Made by a program: the position numbers and the translations under genes
Assembly: GCF_034190915.1 (NCBI RefSeq)
Contig: NW_026947486.1
Location: 75,744,044 to 75,808,043 of the forward strand
Reading direction: 5' to 3'
DNA: 64,000 nucleotides
Origin: Cavia porcellus
Lineage: Eukaryota > Chordata > Mammalia > Rodentia > Caviidae
Shown here: piece by piece, positions 11,416 to 23,394 of the stretch
How positions within the stretch are numbered: the stretch's first letter is position 1
Layout of the letters: each line of letters opens with the position of its first letter
The notes under the pieces: model-generated
The model's database searches: none
What the model was told of the DNA's origin: nothing
What the model saw: only the letters and a program-made list of their open reading frames with translations

Positions 11416-11981
11416 GAAATACAATCCAGCAGCTTCAGGATGATGCTAAGAGAAATAATATAAGAGTAGTAGGCATGAGTGAGGATGCAGGAGACAATGC
11501 AAAGAACATAACTAAGCTGTTCACAGAAGTAAAAGCAGAAAATTTCCCAAACATGGGGAAAAAATCTGATATACAAACAAATAGTCACAACCAACACAAA
11601 TCTACACCCAGACATATACTAATTAAGATCCCAGACATACAATATAAAAACAGAATACCTAAAGTTGCTAGAGAAAAGACAAAACTCACCTGTCAAGGAA
11701 ACACTATTAGAATCATGGCAGGATTTCTCAGCACAAAGCTTCAGGTTAAGATGAGCTTGGAGTGAAGAATTTCAAGCCCTAAAAGAAAACAACTTTTAAC
11801 TCAGACTGGATGTACCCAGTGAGACTGTCTTTCAAATTTAATGGAGAAACAAGATACTTCCATGAAAAGAACAACTGAAGAAATTCATATGTACCAAACC
11901 AACCCCAGAAAGAGTATTGAAAGACATGCTAGAAAGAGATAAAAATGACCACAATCTCCAGAACAACAACAGAAAGAAGCC

Positions 11982-12579
11982 TCTATCAGGTTTTGTCCTA
12001 GATCTCCAATCTCCCAAATGAGTGTATGGTGGAGGTTAAATAAAAAGAGACAAATGGTATGATTTGTAAGGCTCCAGGAGGGTCAAAACCCTTTAATTAA
12101 GCTTGAGGTTTCAAGGGTAAAGACAAAGGATTCTCTGGGTCAGTCTACTTATATTAGGACCAAGGACAAAGGGCAGGGAAACTGAGGAAAGTGAAGGCAA
12201 TGAGCAGGACCATGGAAGTCACTTTAAGGATGTCTCCAAGTGATGAATCAAGTCAATTTAGTAGCACTGTCTTATTATGAAGACATGGTAGAAGTGAGAC
12301 TGTAGGAGTAGTCTTTGTAGCTGTAGTCTCTACCTTGTTAATTGGGGTTGGAACCAGAGTGTTCACAGCTGTGACCTTATCTTGCCCTTTGAAGTATCTC
12401 TGGCCTCCCAGGCCACTATAGGCCTCAGCGAGGACCAGTGATTCATAGAGGTTTACTTACTATGAATCAGCTCCCATTGCCAGGCAAGGGGCCGAGGCCT
12501 AGGACAGACTCACAGATAAACATAAAAAGCCAATTAGTAAAATTTAAATCACTACAGCTGCTTTGTAGTGGTATCCAAC
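11982..12579 (-). mobile_element. Solo LTR, family shared with 28952-29654
   Basis: About 598 bp, inserted between L1-A ORF1 and ORF2. It aligns over its full length by eye with 28952-29654, sharing CAATCTCCCAAAT, AGGGTCAAAACCCTTT, GTGGCCTTATCTTGCCCTTTG-like and GGGCCGAGGCCTAG blocks. Minus-strand start is TGTTGGATACC. A possible 5-bp duplication AAGCC flanks it (11977-11981, 12580-12584). Only one LTR and no interior, so a recombined solo LTR. Its other edge is not canonical CA. Confidence 0.75.
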
Positions 12580-12659
12580 AAGCCACCAGGCTGAACAAGA
12601 AATTAAACAAGGGAGGAAAGTGGGAAACTAACAACAGGAACACAATATGGCAAAGTCAA

Positions 12660-15477
12660 GCCAGTACATATCAGTGATATCCCTAAATGTAAATGGGCTC
12701 AGTTCACCTGTCAAAAGAAGCACATTGACAGATTGGATCAAGAAGCAGGACCCCACAATATCTGTATACATGAAACTCATCTGACTCTAAAAGAAACTCA
12801 TAGACTAAAAGTCAAAGATGGAAAACAGTATTCCACGCAACAGAAACCCAGAAAAAAGCAAGGCTAGCTATTCTGTTTGCAGACAAAGTGAACTTCAAAC
12901 CTAAAATGATTAAAAGAGATACAGAAGGCCACTATATACTTGTAAGTGGAAAACTACAAGAGGAAGAACTAGCAATTATAAATATATATGCACCAAATAC
13001 AGGAGCATGCAACTGTATAAGACAAATACTAACGGACATGAAAAATGAAATACACAAGAACACAATTGTAATAGGAGACCATAACACCCCACTGTCACAA
13101 AGAGACAGATCAACTAGAGAAAAAGTCAGTAAAGAAATAACAGAACTGAATCATAAACTGTGAATGAATGGACTCAGTGGAAGTTTACAGAGAGTGTTCT
13201 ACCCAACCACATCAGAATACACATTCTTCTCAGCTGCATATGGGACATTCTCCAAAATAGATCATATATTAATTCATAAAATATTCTTAATTAAATACAA
13301 ATGGAATGAAATTATTCCATGCATAATATCTGACTATATTGAAATAATATGGGAAACCAATGGCAAAAAATTGCAAAACCTGCATAAATACATGGAAATT
13401 AAATAAAAATGTTCTCAACAACCAGTGGGTTACAGATGAAATCAAAGAAGTAAAACAATAACTACCATATAATGAAAATACAGACACTATGTATTGTAAC
13501 CTATGGAATGCAATGAAAGCAGTCCTAAAAGGAAAATATATTGCAATAAATAGTCACATCAAGAAAATGGAGCTAACACAAATAACCTAATGCTACATCT
13601 CAAGCTTCTAGAAAAGGAAGAGCAAATCAAACCCAAAGCTCACAGAAGAGAGGAAATTATAGAAATCAGAGCAGAAATTAGTGAAATTGAAAAAAAAAAA
13701 CCATACAAAGAATTAACAAATCAAAAAGCTAGTTTTCTGAGAGAATAAAAAAATTGATAGCTAGCGAACCTTATCAAGAAAAAGAAAGAAAACACTCAAA
13801 TCCATGCAATAAGGCATGAAAAGAGGGAAATTACTACAGATCCCATGGAAATTCAAAAGATCATGAACACCTACTTTGAAAATGTCTACTCACATAGGTT
13901 GGAAAACACAGAGGAAATGGGCAGATTTCTAAAAACATTTGAACTAACAAAGCTCAATCCAAAAACCGTAACAATTTTGAATAACCAATTATCAGTTATT
14001 GAAATTGAAAACCTGATTAAAAACTTATCAAGAAAGAAAATCCCAGGTCCTGATAGATTCACAGCTGAATTCTCTAAGAAATTTAGAGAAGATTTAATGC
14101 CAATACTCCTTATATGCTTCAATGAAGTTAAAAGAAAAGTAGTCCTCCCTAAATCATTCTTGGAGGCAAGTATCACACTGATATCAAAACCAGAGGAAGA
14201 CCCAACCAAAAAGGAAAACTATAAATGAGCCTCACTAATAAACATTGATTCAAAGATTCTCAATAAAGTACTGGCAAATAGAATGCAGCAAATCACCAAG
14301 AAGATTATACACCACCACCAAGTGGGATTTATTCCAGGAATGCAGGGATGGTTCAACACACACAAATAAATAAATGTAATACACCACATCAACAGAGCCA
14401 AAAATAAAAATCTCATGATTATCTCAATAAACACAGAAAAAGCTTTTGATAAAGTCTAACATCTATTCATGGTAAAAAAAAAAAAAAAAAAAAAAACCCT
14501 ACAGAAACTCGGAATAGGTGGAATATATCTCAATCTCATAAAGACCTTTATGAGAAACCAACAGCCAACATTATACTAAATGGACAAAAACTGAAAGCCT
14601 TCACTCTAAAATCAGGAACAAGACAAGAATTTCCACTATCACCACTCCTATTCAGTATAGTTCTAGAAATATTAGCCAGAGCAATTAGACAAGCAGGAGA
14701 AATAAAAGGAATAAAAATAAGAAAAGAAGTTAAATTATGATTATATTCAGATGACACGATACAAAAACTCCATTAAAAGACTATTAGAGATAATAAACAA
14801 ATTCAGCAGTAAAGCTGTATACAAAGTCAAAATTCAAAAATCAATTGCATTCTTATACACAAACAAAAACTCACAAAGAGAGAAATTATGGAAATATCAC
14901 CTTTCACAATTGCATCTAAAAATATCAGATACTTAGGAATTAACCTAGCCAAGAATGTAAAAGATCTATATGCTGAAAATTATACTACTCTACAAAAGAA
15001 CATTGAAGAGGATATTAGAAAATAGAAGGATATTCCTTGCACTTGGCTAAGAAAAGCCAACATTGTGAAAATGGGCCATACTCCCCAAACTGTTATACAG
15101 ATTCAATGCAATTCCCATCAAAATACCATTAACATACCTTAAAGATCTAGAGAAAATATTCCTAAAATTCATTTGGAAACAGAAGAAACATAGAAAGCAA
15201 AAGTGATTCTGGGCAACAAAGACAAGACAGGAGGTATCTCAATTCCTGAGTTGAAACTATATTACAAAGCCGCAATAATAAAATCAGCATGATATTGGCA
15301 AAGAAATAACCTAAGGATCAATGAAACAGATTAGAAAATACAAACACCACTACAAAGACACTCAGCCACCTTATATTTGCCAAATGGGCTAAACATTTTC
15401 ACTGGAAAAAAGATGGCCTCTTTAATAAATGATGTTGTTAAAATTGGCTTTCCACATGTTGAAGACTGAAACTATAC
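12660..15477 (+). pseudogene. L1-A ORF2 (endonuclease-reverse transcriptase), broken and 3'-truncated
   Basis: The endonuclease begins near 12670 (SLNVNGLSSPV-like), with IINIYAPNTGA at ~12977 and GDHNTPLSQRD at ~13074 (the canonical GDFN is GDHN). RT follows: NYK/segment at ~14210, GxQGWFN at ~14340, and a YSDD where FADD is expected at ~14745. Several frames are used, so there are multiple frameshifts and stops. An A run (14470-14496) interrupts the frame. Ends at ~15477 before the cysteine-rich C-terminus. Confidence 0.85.
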
Positions 15478-15700
15478 CCAGAGACAGAGACAGAGTCAGG
15501 GAGACAGAGAGAGATGTCAAATCACAACCAGAATTCATGAGCACTTCTTTTTGCACACCATTTACTTCTTTTCCTAAAATAAATGTTGAACATTTATGTG
15601 CTTCAGTTGTGCCATCCAATTCTTTGAACAAGGTAGCAAGAGCCTGGAAGGACCACTGGTCACCTCATTATCTGATAAGTCTTGGACAATCAACCAAGAG
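15478..15700 (+). mobile_element. LTR 3' fragment, homologous to 22744-22930
   Basis: Shares GAGCACTTCTTTTTG, an AATAAA poly(A) signal (15578-15583), TTCTTTGAACAAG and GGACCACTGG in the same order as 22755-22930. The upstream LTR part is missing, where it abuts truncated L1-A and a short (GACAGA)-rich bridge (15480-15512). Confidence 0.6.
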
Positions 15701-16996
15701 GGATTAAGATGAGCAAAGAGATAAGAGCTGATGGGGGCGGTGTTTATTTAGTAGTACAGCCCCATGTGGCAGCTCAGCTGGGGTTCCACTGAGGAATCAA
15801 GCCAAAGAAGTGCTTTTCCTTGTGCCATGCAGTGGACTGGCAACAGTCTGCGTCAGGATGGGTGGGGACAGCCAAGGGGATTAGAAGGTAAGTCTCCAAA
15901 CTCAGCAAGAGGGCAGCTTAGCTAGCATAACACTCCAGGCCAGTGCAACAGCAAGCTGTGCCTTCTAGGTGTTAGCTTGGGGAAAGAGGTTTGCAAGGAG
16001 GAAGAGAGTCCCTTTAAGGCTTGGCCTCAGCCTGTGGACCCAGCACTGCACTGTGAGGCCTGTGGTGGCAGCAGCAATGGAGCCACATGGAGGCCTGGAC
16101 GATGGGTCACCAACTACCCAGATGGCTGCCTAGGATGCACAGTGCTGCACCATGCAACACTCAGGGTCTTGCTGCCCTGCTGCCCTCCTGCAGAGGCAGA
16201 CTTGGATGGTGAATGGCTGAGCTAAGCCATATGGATCTGGTGCTTCTGAAGTCCAGCCCTAACTACACCCACCCTACTGCCCAGTGTGCCCTGTGCATAG
16301 TATATGGAGGTGATTCCTGAGGAATAAGGATACCACAGTAGGTCGCATGCATGGCCCAGACTCCAGGGACCAGTGGCACAGGCCACCTGAGTGGAAGCCA
16401 GGCTCCTTGGGGTAGCAGGTCAAATGCCACTTCTCGCCCAGACTTCTTGCTTTGGAGAATGGGTGTGGGTTCTTGCCAGTTCTCCTCCAGGAGGCTAGAG
16501 AGCCCAATCCAGTTGTACCACCATGGAAATACGATGAAAGGCTAAAGGGAAAATGCAGAGAAGTAGGCGTCTACCCTATCTTCCTCTCACTTCCCATCAC
16601 TGCCAGAAGGCCAGGGTCAAGGCACCTGATGGTGCCTGTCAGAGCAACAGTGCCACTTCTAGTCAAACACACATGGGCCCATCTTCCCCCTTGCTCATCT
16701 CACCTTGTCAGCCCAGTGCACCTTCACGTCCACTTCACTCATACCAGGTGCCTCTCATCCTCCTTCTGAGGTGTGTCCAGTTGGGCACTTTCTGTGCCCT
16801 GACACTCCCATTTTCCCCTTATCTCCCACCCTTTTCTCTGGTGTGGCTGGGGCAGAACAGCTCTATAGCTTTCTCCCATTCTTTCTCCCATTGACCAGCA
16901 GAGAGAGCTATCGTGCTTCAAATAATTCTCTTGTGAAAACCACAATCCAGTTATAACTTGGCAGTTGTTTTGTAGAATATCTCTGTTTCTCCAATG
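15701..16996. other. GC-richer interval, no gene recognised
   Basis: Several overlapping ORFs of 60-113 codons on both strands (15977-17026) come from low stop density in GC-rich sequence. None shows a domain or consistent frame. It follows an LTR fragment, so decayed proviral interior is possible, but no primer binding site or gag/pol motif was found. Confidence 0.4.
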
Positions 16997-17144
16997 CTTT
17001 TGCTTGAATGGATTTATTTTAAGCACATTAGTGGTGATGTCACAGCAGTGATAATGTGTTCTATGTGGTTCTTTTGCTTGAATGGATTTATTTTAAGCAC
17101 ATTAGTGGTGATGCCACAGCAGTGATAATGTGTTCTGTGTGGTA
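16997..17144 (+). repeat. Tandem 74-bp duplication
   Basis: Two adjacent copies (16997-17070, 17071-17144) starting CTTTTGCTTGAATGG differ at only about three sites. The near identity suggests a recent local duplication in otherwise single-copy-looking sequence. Confidence 0.95.
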
Positions 17145-19317
17145 CATACTATAAAAAGACATTCGAAGTCTCCTAGATTTGAACTAAGGGAGCCCTTTCA
17201 AGCTGGAGCCTATGTCTGTTTGTTTGTCTGGTCATGTCTCCTTTATCCCTTATGTACTTCCCTAATTTATGGCACAAAAAATGTGTTTTTTCTATTTTTC
17301 CCAATGAGCCCTGGAATTAGTAATTTCAACAAAGTCTTTTTTAGCAATTCCTTTTAGTAAATAAAGGTATTTAGAAATCAGTGTTTTGAAGTTACATATG
17401 TTTCGTGTTACTCTTCAATGTCATTGCCTCTACACCATCTTGGGAGGTAAAATAGAAATATACATATATATTCATAAATTTTAGATCTATATGAATACAC
17501 ACCCATTTATGAAGATAGAATTCATCTCAATGGTGCTTTAAATGTGAAGAAAGACATAATTTTGTATGAAGGAATAATTGTTAGGCTGGAGTGAAACACA
17601 TAAAGGGTCCTGAGGCATGTTTGAATGAGTGGATTACAATACTTAGCTAATTCTGAAAGCCGAAAAAAGCTGTTTTTACATTGTATCTTGAATAGTTCAC
17701 TAATTTAGTCTTTTGATAGATAGCATTTTTATATGAACTTTAACTTGTGGTCTCCAGTGTTATCCTATGGGCCCTGCTAACGTTAGTTTTCCTCTCTAAA
17801 AGATAAGCTAGTGCCTTTAAGTCATGCTTATTTATAAGCATGTAAAAGTTGCTAATAAAAGCAAATTACATTAAATTATGCAACAAAAATTCTTGAATTA
17901 TATCTTCCCTGTATTCCTTAATAAGGTTGGAGAACACCATAGTTTAAGATAATATAATAGCAAAAGTCTTTGCTTGGTACAGAAGCTTTACTCAAGCCAG
18001 TGATGATGTATGACGGCTATTGCTGACTGTATGGGTCAGTTCATCCTTTGGTGAGTGCTTCACTGTAATTTAAAACAAGCACATGTAAGGTACAATATGT
18101 TCAGGCTATGTGATTTTATTTTTAAATCTTTTACACTTTGAGGCATGTTTAAATTTATTTTAAACAGTTCTATGTGTCCAAGTGCATCCAGATATTCGGA
18201 GTCTCAGTGTACAAGAAATATGTACTTATATTTGTGTGTTCATCATTACCACATTGATGGCATACACTGATTTTTTCATAGTGACATTGTTGCCAAAACA
18301 ATGCTAAATCTTTAGCAAAAAGTATGAAGTGCTATATACACAATTTTTCCAAGACACTGTGACCATCCATGTACAGTAGAAGTTTTCACTTGCTGGTGTT
18401 CAGATTTCTAAATATTTTTAGCATTTGTGAGGATTCTTATTTATGACCATCTTGTTAGAGATCACTGGAGGACAGAAGGAAAGCATCTGATCCTGGCTTT
18501 GGCTTCCAGCCTCTCCTCAGGTTGAAGCAAAAGACTTGTGGCTTCAGCTCCCCACAAGACAGGTCTTGTGGGCTGTTTCATATTTAAAATAAACTCATAT
18601 AGCTCTGTCATTATAGAGAGAGATACCATCAGATTTTGCTCTGGTTTAGTCAAAAGAACCCCTAAATACAGTGCAGGTGCTTTGCATTGACTCCACTTAT
18701 GACTCCTTAGAGTACTTGAAATTTCTATTCCTCTTAAGGCCTGCTGGCCCAAGCCCTGCACAGCCAGGGAGAGGGTACACAGCAAGAGGTTTTTGCTAGC
18801 CCTCTTGGCTCTCTGGCTCCTCAGTGTTGTTGCTTTCCTAAGTTGACCTTTTCTTTTGTGTCCATGTAAATTGTTACTCTTACATTTTGAACTGAAAATG
18901 CCTTTTAAAATTAGAGCAGGTTTCAAAACAGGATAGGTTGTGGTTGTTCTGTGATTTTGATTTGTATATTGCTGTAACAACAGAGGGGCCAATTTCATCC
19001 TTGTATACCCCGGAACAACAAACATAATACTCAGTAAACTAAAGAATATTATATTTACATATTGCTTATATCTAAGAATCTGAATGTTTGAACATAGAAG
19101 AAAGGTTGCCTACTTCCATTTTATTTTGAAATTCAATTAGCATGGAGATAGGCTGAGAGAGTACACACTGAAGTTAAATAGTTGTGTTAGAGCAATGTTT
19201 TCTTCTGCTGCCTCCAATTTTTATGTGACCCTGTTGCTTTTAAAATTTATACAAGTGTTCTAAGGAAAATAAAAATGAAGAAAGGCAAATGATCCAAGGA
19301 TTTTAGCTTGCCATAAG
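17145..19317. other. AT-rich non-repetitive interval
   Basis: No gene or mobile element recognised by eye. It contains the unassigned minus-strand ORF at 18462-19025, listed separately. Confidence 0.4.
18462..19025 (-). other. Unassigned 187-codon ORF
   Basis: Longest open frame in the window outside recognised repeats. The predicted product is basic in its middle (HKRKGQLRKATTLRSQRAKR) with no signal peptide, membrane segment, zinc knuckle or catalytic motif I recognise. No splice-site structure or CpG-rich promoter is evident. It may be chance, or an exon or retrocopy remnant. I do not call it a gene. Confidence 0.15.
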
Positions 19318-19325
19318 CTTTAGAT

Positions 19326-19623
19326 CAGTGATGGCAAACATGTTATTTTATGAAAAAAAAAGGGTAGAAATAATACATAATTTCAAAAAAAAAGAGTAAG
19401 AAATCACTAGTTGATAAATTACATATTGTCTTCTTAGAAATACTTAAGTTACAAAAGTAAAGTATACAAGGTGGCCATTCAAACAGCGAGACTGCAAACA
19501 GTTCTGTTCAACTATCCAACAAAAGCAGTAATATGCTTATCAATCCTACTGGAGAAAATTTTAGAGCTTTCACTGATACAAACAGCACACTGTGGCATGT
19601 GTGCCATAGGTTCGCCACCACTG
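19326..19623 (-). mobile_element. hAT-type non-autonomous DNA transposon
   Basis: Ends are inverted repeats: CAGTGATGGCAAAC at 19326 and, on the other strand, CAGTGGTGGCGAAC at 19623 (two mismatches in 14). Flanked by an 8-bp duplication CTTTAGAT / CTCTAGAT (19318-19325, 19624-19631; one mismatch), the length typical of hAT elements. No transposase. Its interior (~19350-19545) is clearly related to the 3' end of L1-C (43225-43440) and of the insertion at 54393-55216. Confidence 0.75.
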
Positions 19624-19631
19624 CTCTAGAT

Positions 19632-20451
19632 GATCTCATAATGTAATGCAACATTTCTAAGAGACTGCTTGGTATTAGGGTCCACAAATGCAAAGTTTAC
19701 CTGCTGCCCTGGGAAGACCATCTATGAACAGAGAAGATGGTGACAAATGAAAATGTCTGAACTTTTTCCTAAGCCATCCAAGTTGTTTCTAGCAGTCCCA
19801 AGGTGAAATAGAGTAACAGTCAGTTCAAAGGTGCAAGGAAAGTTTGAGGAGAGTTGGATCTCCTTCTTGTTTCAAAAACTTAGGTGATTACTTTTTAAAT
19901 AGTTTTTCTTCTTTTTCCTCCATTCAAATGCAAAAGGAGATTTCTGCTTCTACTTCCTTAAAGCAAAGTAACAAAGCACTGACAGGAGAAGCACAAAAGG
20001 TACTGTTTCCCAGGTGGCCAGGAGAACCCTGGGGGGTTCTACTCTGAACTTAACATTTTTTCCAGTGGCTAAGGGAGCTCCTGGGTGGTGCTGGTGGGGG
20101 GGAGAGTTGACTCAGGATCTCCTGGGAGTTTCTGGGAGAGCCTTGGGGAAGGGGATCCTCCTTTCTCTCTAAGAAGTCAAAAGACCACAGTACAGAGCAG
20201 TGATGACAACCAGTTGCACACTTGCTTCAGCAGGCAGTTTGTTATTGAAAGCTCTAAAAGATTTACCATCACTGGTAGAGAGTTCTAAGACTGAAGGAGC
20301 CCGAGGCACTCTTTTCTCAGAAGACACTAGTGCTGCCACCTCTTTGGGTAGACACCTCTGTTTAGCATTTGAGTCTCTCAAAGAATACAGTGTGAATCAC
20401 ATGTCTGCCTCCTTCTGCATGTGACTTCATCTGAAGTTCTCCAGACCCAGT
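19632..20451. other. No gene recognised
   Basis: Mixed sequence with short ORFs on both strands around 20085-20424. Possibly proviral, since a gag-like remnant follows, but no specific motif supports this. Confidence 0.3.
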
Positions 20452-20452
20452 T

Positions 20453-20548
<96 letters not shown>
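20452..20548 (+). repeat. (CT)n microsatellite with CTGTCT interruptions
   Basis: About 97 bp of CT repeats interrupted centrally by three CTGT steps. The two opposing ORFs over it (Ser-Leu and Arg-Glu repeats) are artefacts. Confidence 0.97.
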
Positions 20549-20549
<1 letters not shown>

Positions 20550-20554
20550 ACAGA

Positions 20555-21355
20555 CATCAAGATGCAATACTGGAAACATCTTGAAAAACAAACACCCCAG
20601 GATCTCAGTGATGTCACTATTAGGACATATCCTTCAACACTGGGAACAAACTGACCCTGCCAATCTGAAAAAAGACCAACTTATCTACTGTTGCAAAATG
20701 GTTTGCGTCCAACATGAACTAGGGAATGGTGAGAGATGGATACAGATGGGTGCTGCTGCTGCTTAAAATACAATACTATTTGGCACTTAGGTCATTTCTG
20801 TTCAAAGCGTAGAAAGCAGGCTCAAGTCCTTTATATTTAGGCTTTTGTGGCTTTTTATGTCTGGAAAAGCCTAGAAACTTTGGTACTGAAGTTTCTGTAG
20901 CCCCTGAAGAAGAAGAAGAAGAAGAAGAAGAAGAAGAAGAAGAAGAAGAAGAAGATGATGGTATACTTAGATGATCCTATTCTCAGATCTCTACCTGTTT
21001 CTCGGGGATATGGGTCTCCCACAATTTTAATAAAGAAGGCCACATTGAGTAGAATCCTTAACTTCCCCCTCATAATCCTACAGTAAATGCTCAGGAAATC
21101 TACCAGAGGCTAGCAACCTAATATTTTCAAAAGATTCTGGTAGGTTTATGGATGGGCCTTCAGACCCCTATGACCAGTTGCTGACCATGGCATTTTCTGT
21201 GTTTAGCAATTTGGATCTAGAGAAAAATACAAAGTGGAAGGCTAAGGAAAAAAAAAAAAAAAAAAAAAAAAAGCACTCCAAAATTGTAACTGTAGCATTT
21301 AGCAGTGTTTTAAACACACAAAAGTCATCTAAGAGAAAACTCCAAGGACAATAAA
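20555..21355 (+). pseudogene. Possible retroviral gag remnant
   Basis: Two short frames look like gag pieces. One, at ~20560-20766, resembles the matrix-domain part of gammaretrovirus-like gag (a HWEQTDPANLKKDQL type segment) and is frameshifted. The other, at ~21165-21270, has an amphipathic stretch followed by a Lys/Glu-rich run, as at the end of such capsids. A (GAA)n run (20905-20957) and an A23 run (21249-21272) interrupt it. No major homology region or zinc knuckle is readable. Assignment is by resemblance alone. Confidence 0.35.
20905..20957 (+). repeat. (GAA)n microsatellite
   Basis: About 17 perfect GAA units ending in GATGATGG. It lies within the putative gag remnant. GAA tracts can be replication-unstable. 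Confidence 0.97.
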
Positions 21356-22265
21356 GAAAAGAGCTCCTGTTTTAAATGCAAACAAGCTGATACCAGGGAT
21401 GCGACTGCAACAAGCTACTGCTCTGACACTGTTGCATGTGTCAGTGGCTGATGTGTCTCACTCACAGCACTGGAGGATTCACTCTCCCCAATTCCAGAGA
21501 GTGGTAGATAGGCCCAACCCCTCCTCTTACTCTGATGAAGACTGAAAGGCCTGGGGCAATCTGCAGTCTCCTGCCATAGACGTCTAGCAGTCCCAAGGTG
21601 AAGCTTGGATGTCATGGATAAACAAATTCAATTACTCTGTTTTGGCTTCTTTACTTTCCTCTAGATCTATAGCCATAATTAAGTTTGAGGGGACCCCTAG
21701 TCAGGGCTTCTTTACTCCTGCTCTGGCATGTCAATTTGAAGGTTTATTGTTACATGCCTACACAACAGTCTAGAAAAAAGGCGTTTGCTAACTGTAACAC
21801 CTGGATGTAATCTATCTTCCCAGGCAAGTTGCTGTGGTTCATTTCAAGTGACAACAAACCAAAGGAATATGTTAATCAAAATTTCAGGATAGCCAGACAA
21901 GAAGGACAGCCTCATAACTTTTCAAGACATTAACCTTATTCTTAGTGCCCGAGGAACTATTCTGGTCCTTCCTCAAGGAACATAGTAACAGGCTATAAAA
22001 AGCCTACATGAGAAATGGTCAGTCATATTTCTACTACTGTACCTTTTAGACGACCTGAGACTCCTCTTCAAAAATCAAGGTTCTAGTTCTGCTTTGAGGA
22101 CAGATGAGTAAAATCACTGCAGCTAGGCACTGATAGCCTATCTAATGACCCTCTTTGCCTCCATAGGCTTCTGACAAGTTCATCAAGCTCTCTTCCATTT
22201 AACAGAAAGCTCAATAGTTCTCCATATAAAGGCACTGGCTACTTTCTTATTGTCTTCTGACGGAT
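21356..22265. other. No gene recognised
   Basis: Non-coding by eye. It lies between a possible gag remnant and an LTR, so decayed proviral sequence is possible, but no pol motif is legible. Confidence 0.3.
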
Positions 22266-22930
22266 TTTCCACTGTTCAGTCAGTGATTCACAACATCCTA
22301 AGGTAGTTATAGTACATAATCCCTACTAAATAGGATCCATAGTTCCTTTGAAGTGGAAGTAGCCACTCCCTCAGCAAGCCATAAAGAACTATAGGGATTT
22401 TTGCCTATCAAGGGGAAAATGAAGTAAAAGATTAGGGCATGCCAAACTGGCCAGACAATAGGGCATGATCTGTCAGTGGTGGGATCTCTCAAATCATGGT
22501 CAGGATGCCTGCACAGAGCAGCTTTGAAGCTCTGTGTGGGATAGCTCAGATCTGAGGTCAAAAGAAGATATAAAATACAGTGGTCATACTGTCACGTTCT
22601 TGCTGTGGCTTGCCCTGCATGCATGGTATATATCTTCTTTTTTCTTTTCTTTTTTTTTTTTTTTTTAGTTCCAGAGATCAATCTCATGATCTCATGCTTG
22701 CCAGACAGGCGCTTATACCACTGAGCTAAGTCCCTGGCCCCTCAAAGAACTTCTTGAGCACTTCTTTTTGTATACCTTTCCCACTTCTTTTATTCCCCCT
22801 TTCTTTCCTCTTTCTTCTTTTACCTTAAATAAAAGTTGAAATTTTACCTCCATTGGTTGTCCCCCTAATTCTTTGAACAAGACAGCAAGATTCTGAAAAG
22901 GACCACTGGCTACCTCATAGCTTGATAACA
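22266..22930 (+). mobile_element. ERV LTR interrupted by a SINE
   Basis: U3-like sequence, a TATA box AGATATAAAATAC (22566-22578) and a poly(A) signal AATAAA (22828-22833), ending near CTTGATAACA (22930). The part after the SINE (22744-22930) matches 15536-15690. A block near 22430-22545 also resembles 2820-2935. The 5' limit is uncertain, perhaps TGTTCAGTC at ~22273. Confidence 0.6.
22634..22743 (-). mobile_element. ID-type SINE
   Basis: Minus-strand copy: T-rich tail (22634-22666), then GATCAATCTCATGATC (B-box side) and CACTGAGCTAAGTCCC (A-box side). Inserted within the ERV LTR, so younger than it. Confidence 0.9.
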
Positions 22931-22956
22931 TTATCAAATAATAAAGCTTATCAGTC

Positions 22957-23331
22957 TGTTATGATTTATATCTAGATGTCCCTTAAGATCCTCATGAACT
23001 CATAGGCAAGGCTTTTGGAATTGCAGTTGAATTACAGAGATGCTATAGCTGACTTGCTGTTACAAGATGGGGCCTGGTGAAAAGAGCTCTGCTACTGGAG
23101 GCATGAGTTGGAAGGTTGTCTAGTATCTTCCACCTTAAGATCTCCCTTCTCCTTTGACTTCTTGGCTGCCATGACATGAGCAGTTTTCCTCTGCCAGACA
23201 CTTCTAACACGATGTTTCTTCCTTAGAAACAGCTGACCACAGGCTGTAAGCACGAGCCCAAATATAACTCTATTCCCTTAAGTTGAGAGTGTTAAGTACT
23301 GTTTCTCAGTGAGGAGAAAGTAATTATGACA
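22957..23331 (+). mobile_element. MaLR-type solo LTR, old
   Basis: Begins TGTTATGATTTATATCTAGATGTCCC and ends GAAAGTAATTATGACA, the start and end pattern of ERVL-MaLR LTRs (compare 26147-26485). It is diverged, and target duplication is not exact (CAGTC on one side, GTCTC on the other). Confidence 0.65.
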
Positions 23332-23394
23332 GTCTCCATAAGTATGAATGCCAAGTAAGTATTGAAAAATTAAAAATAACAGTATAAAAACCAT

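Larger units (their letters stand above)
8164..11970 (+). pseudogene. L1-A ORF1 (RNA-binding protein), split by an LTR element
   Basis: First part (8164-8643): start ATGACAAAATG with an early stop, then a coiled-coil region readable at 8447-8643 (NEAEDRISDLEDRIANSD heptad-type motif). Second part (11421-11970): RRM and C-terminal domain, with the FTEVKAENFPNMG and TPRHILIKIPDIQ motifs. ORF1p is the L1 trimeric nucleic-acid chaperone that coats its own RNA. The frame is broken by stops, and by the LTR element at 8644-11415 lying between coiled coil and RRM. Confidence 0.85.
7640..15477 (+). mobile_element. L1-A: decayed long L1 with two nested LTR insertions
   Basis: Order on the plus strand: 5'UTR with ~82-bp tandem monomers (7640-8163), ORF1 start (~8164), an LTR element (8644-11415), rest of ORF1 (11421-11970), a solo LTR (11982-12579), and ORF2 from ~12660. 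It stops at ~15477, in the region C-terminal to the RT, so the ORF2 end and 3'UTR are missing, replaced by other sequence. Every frame is interrupted. The nested insertions postdate it and give relative ages. Confidence 0.85.

Noticed and set aside
20378..20654. Arg-Glu and Ser-Leu repeat proteins
   Set aside because: Translation of the (CT)n microsatellite.
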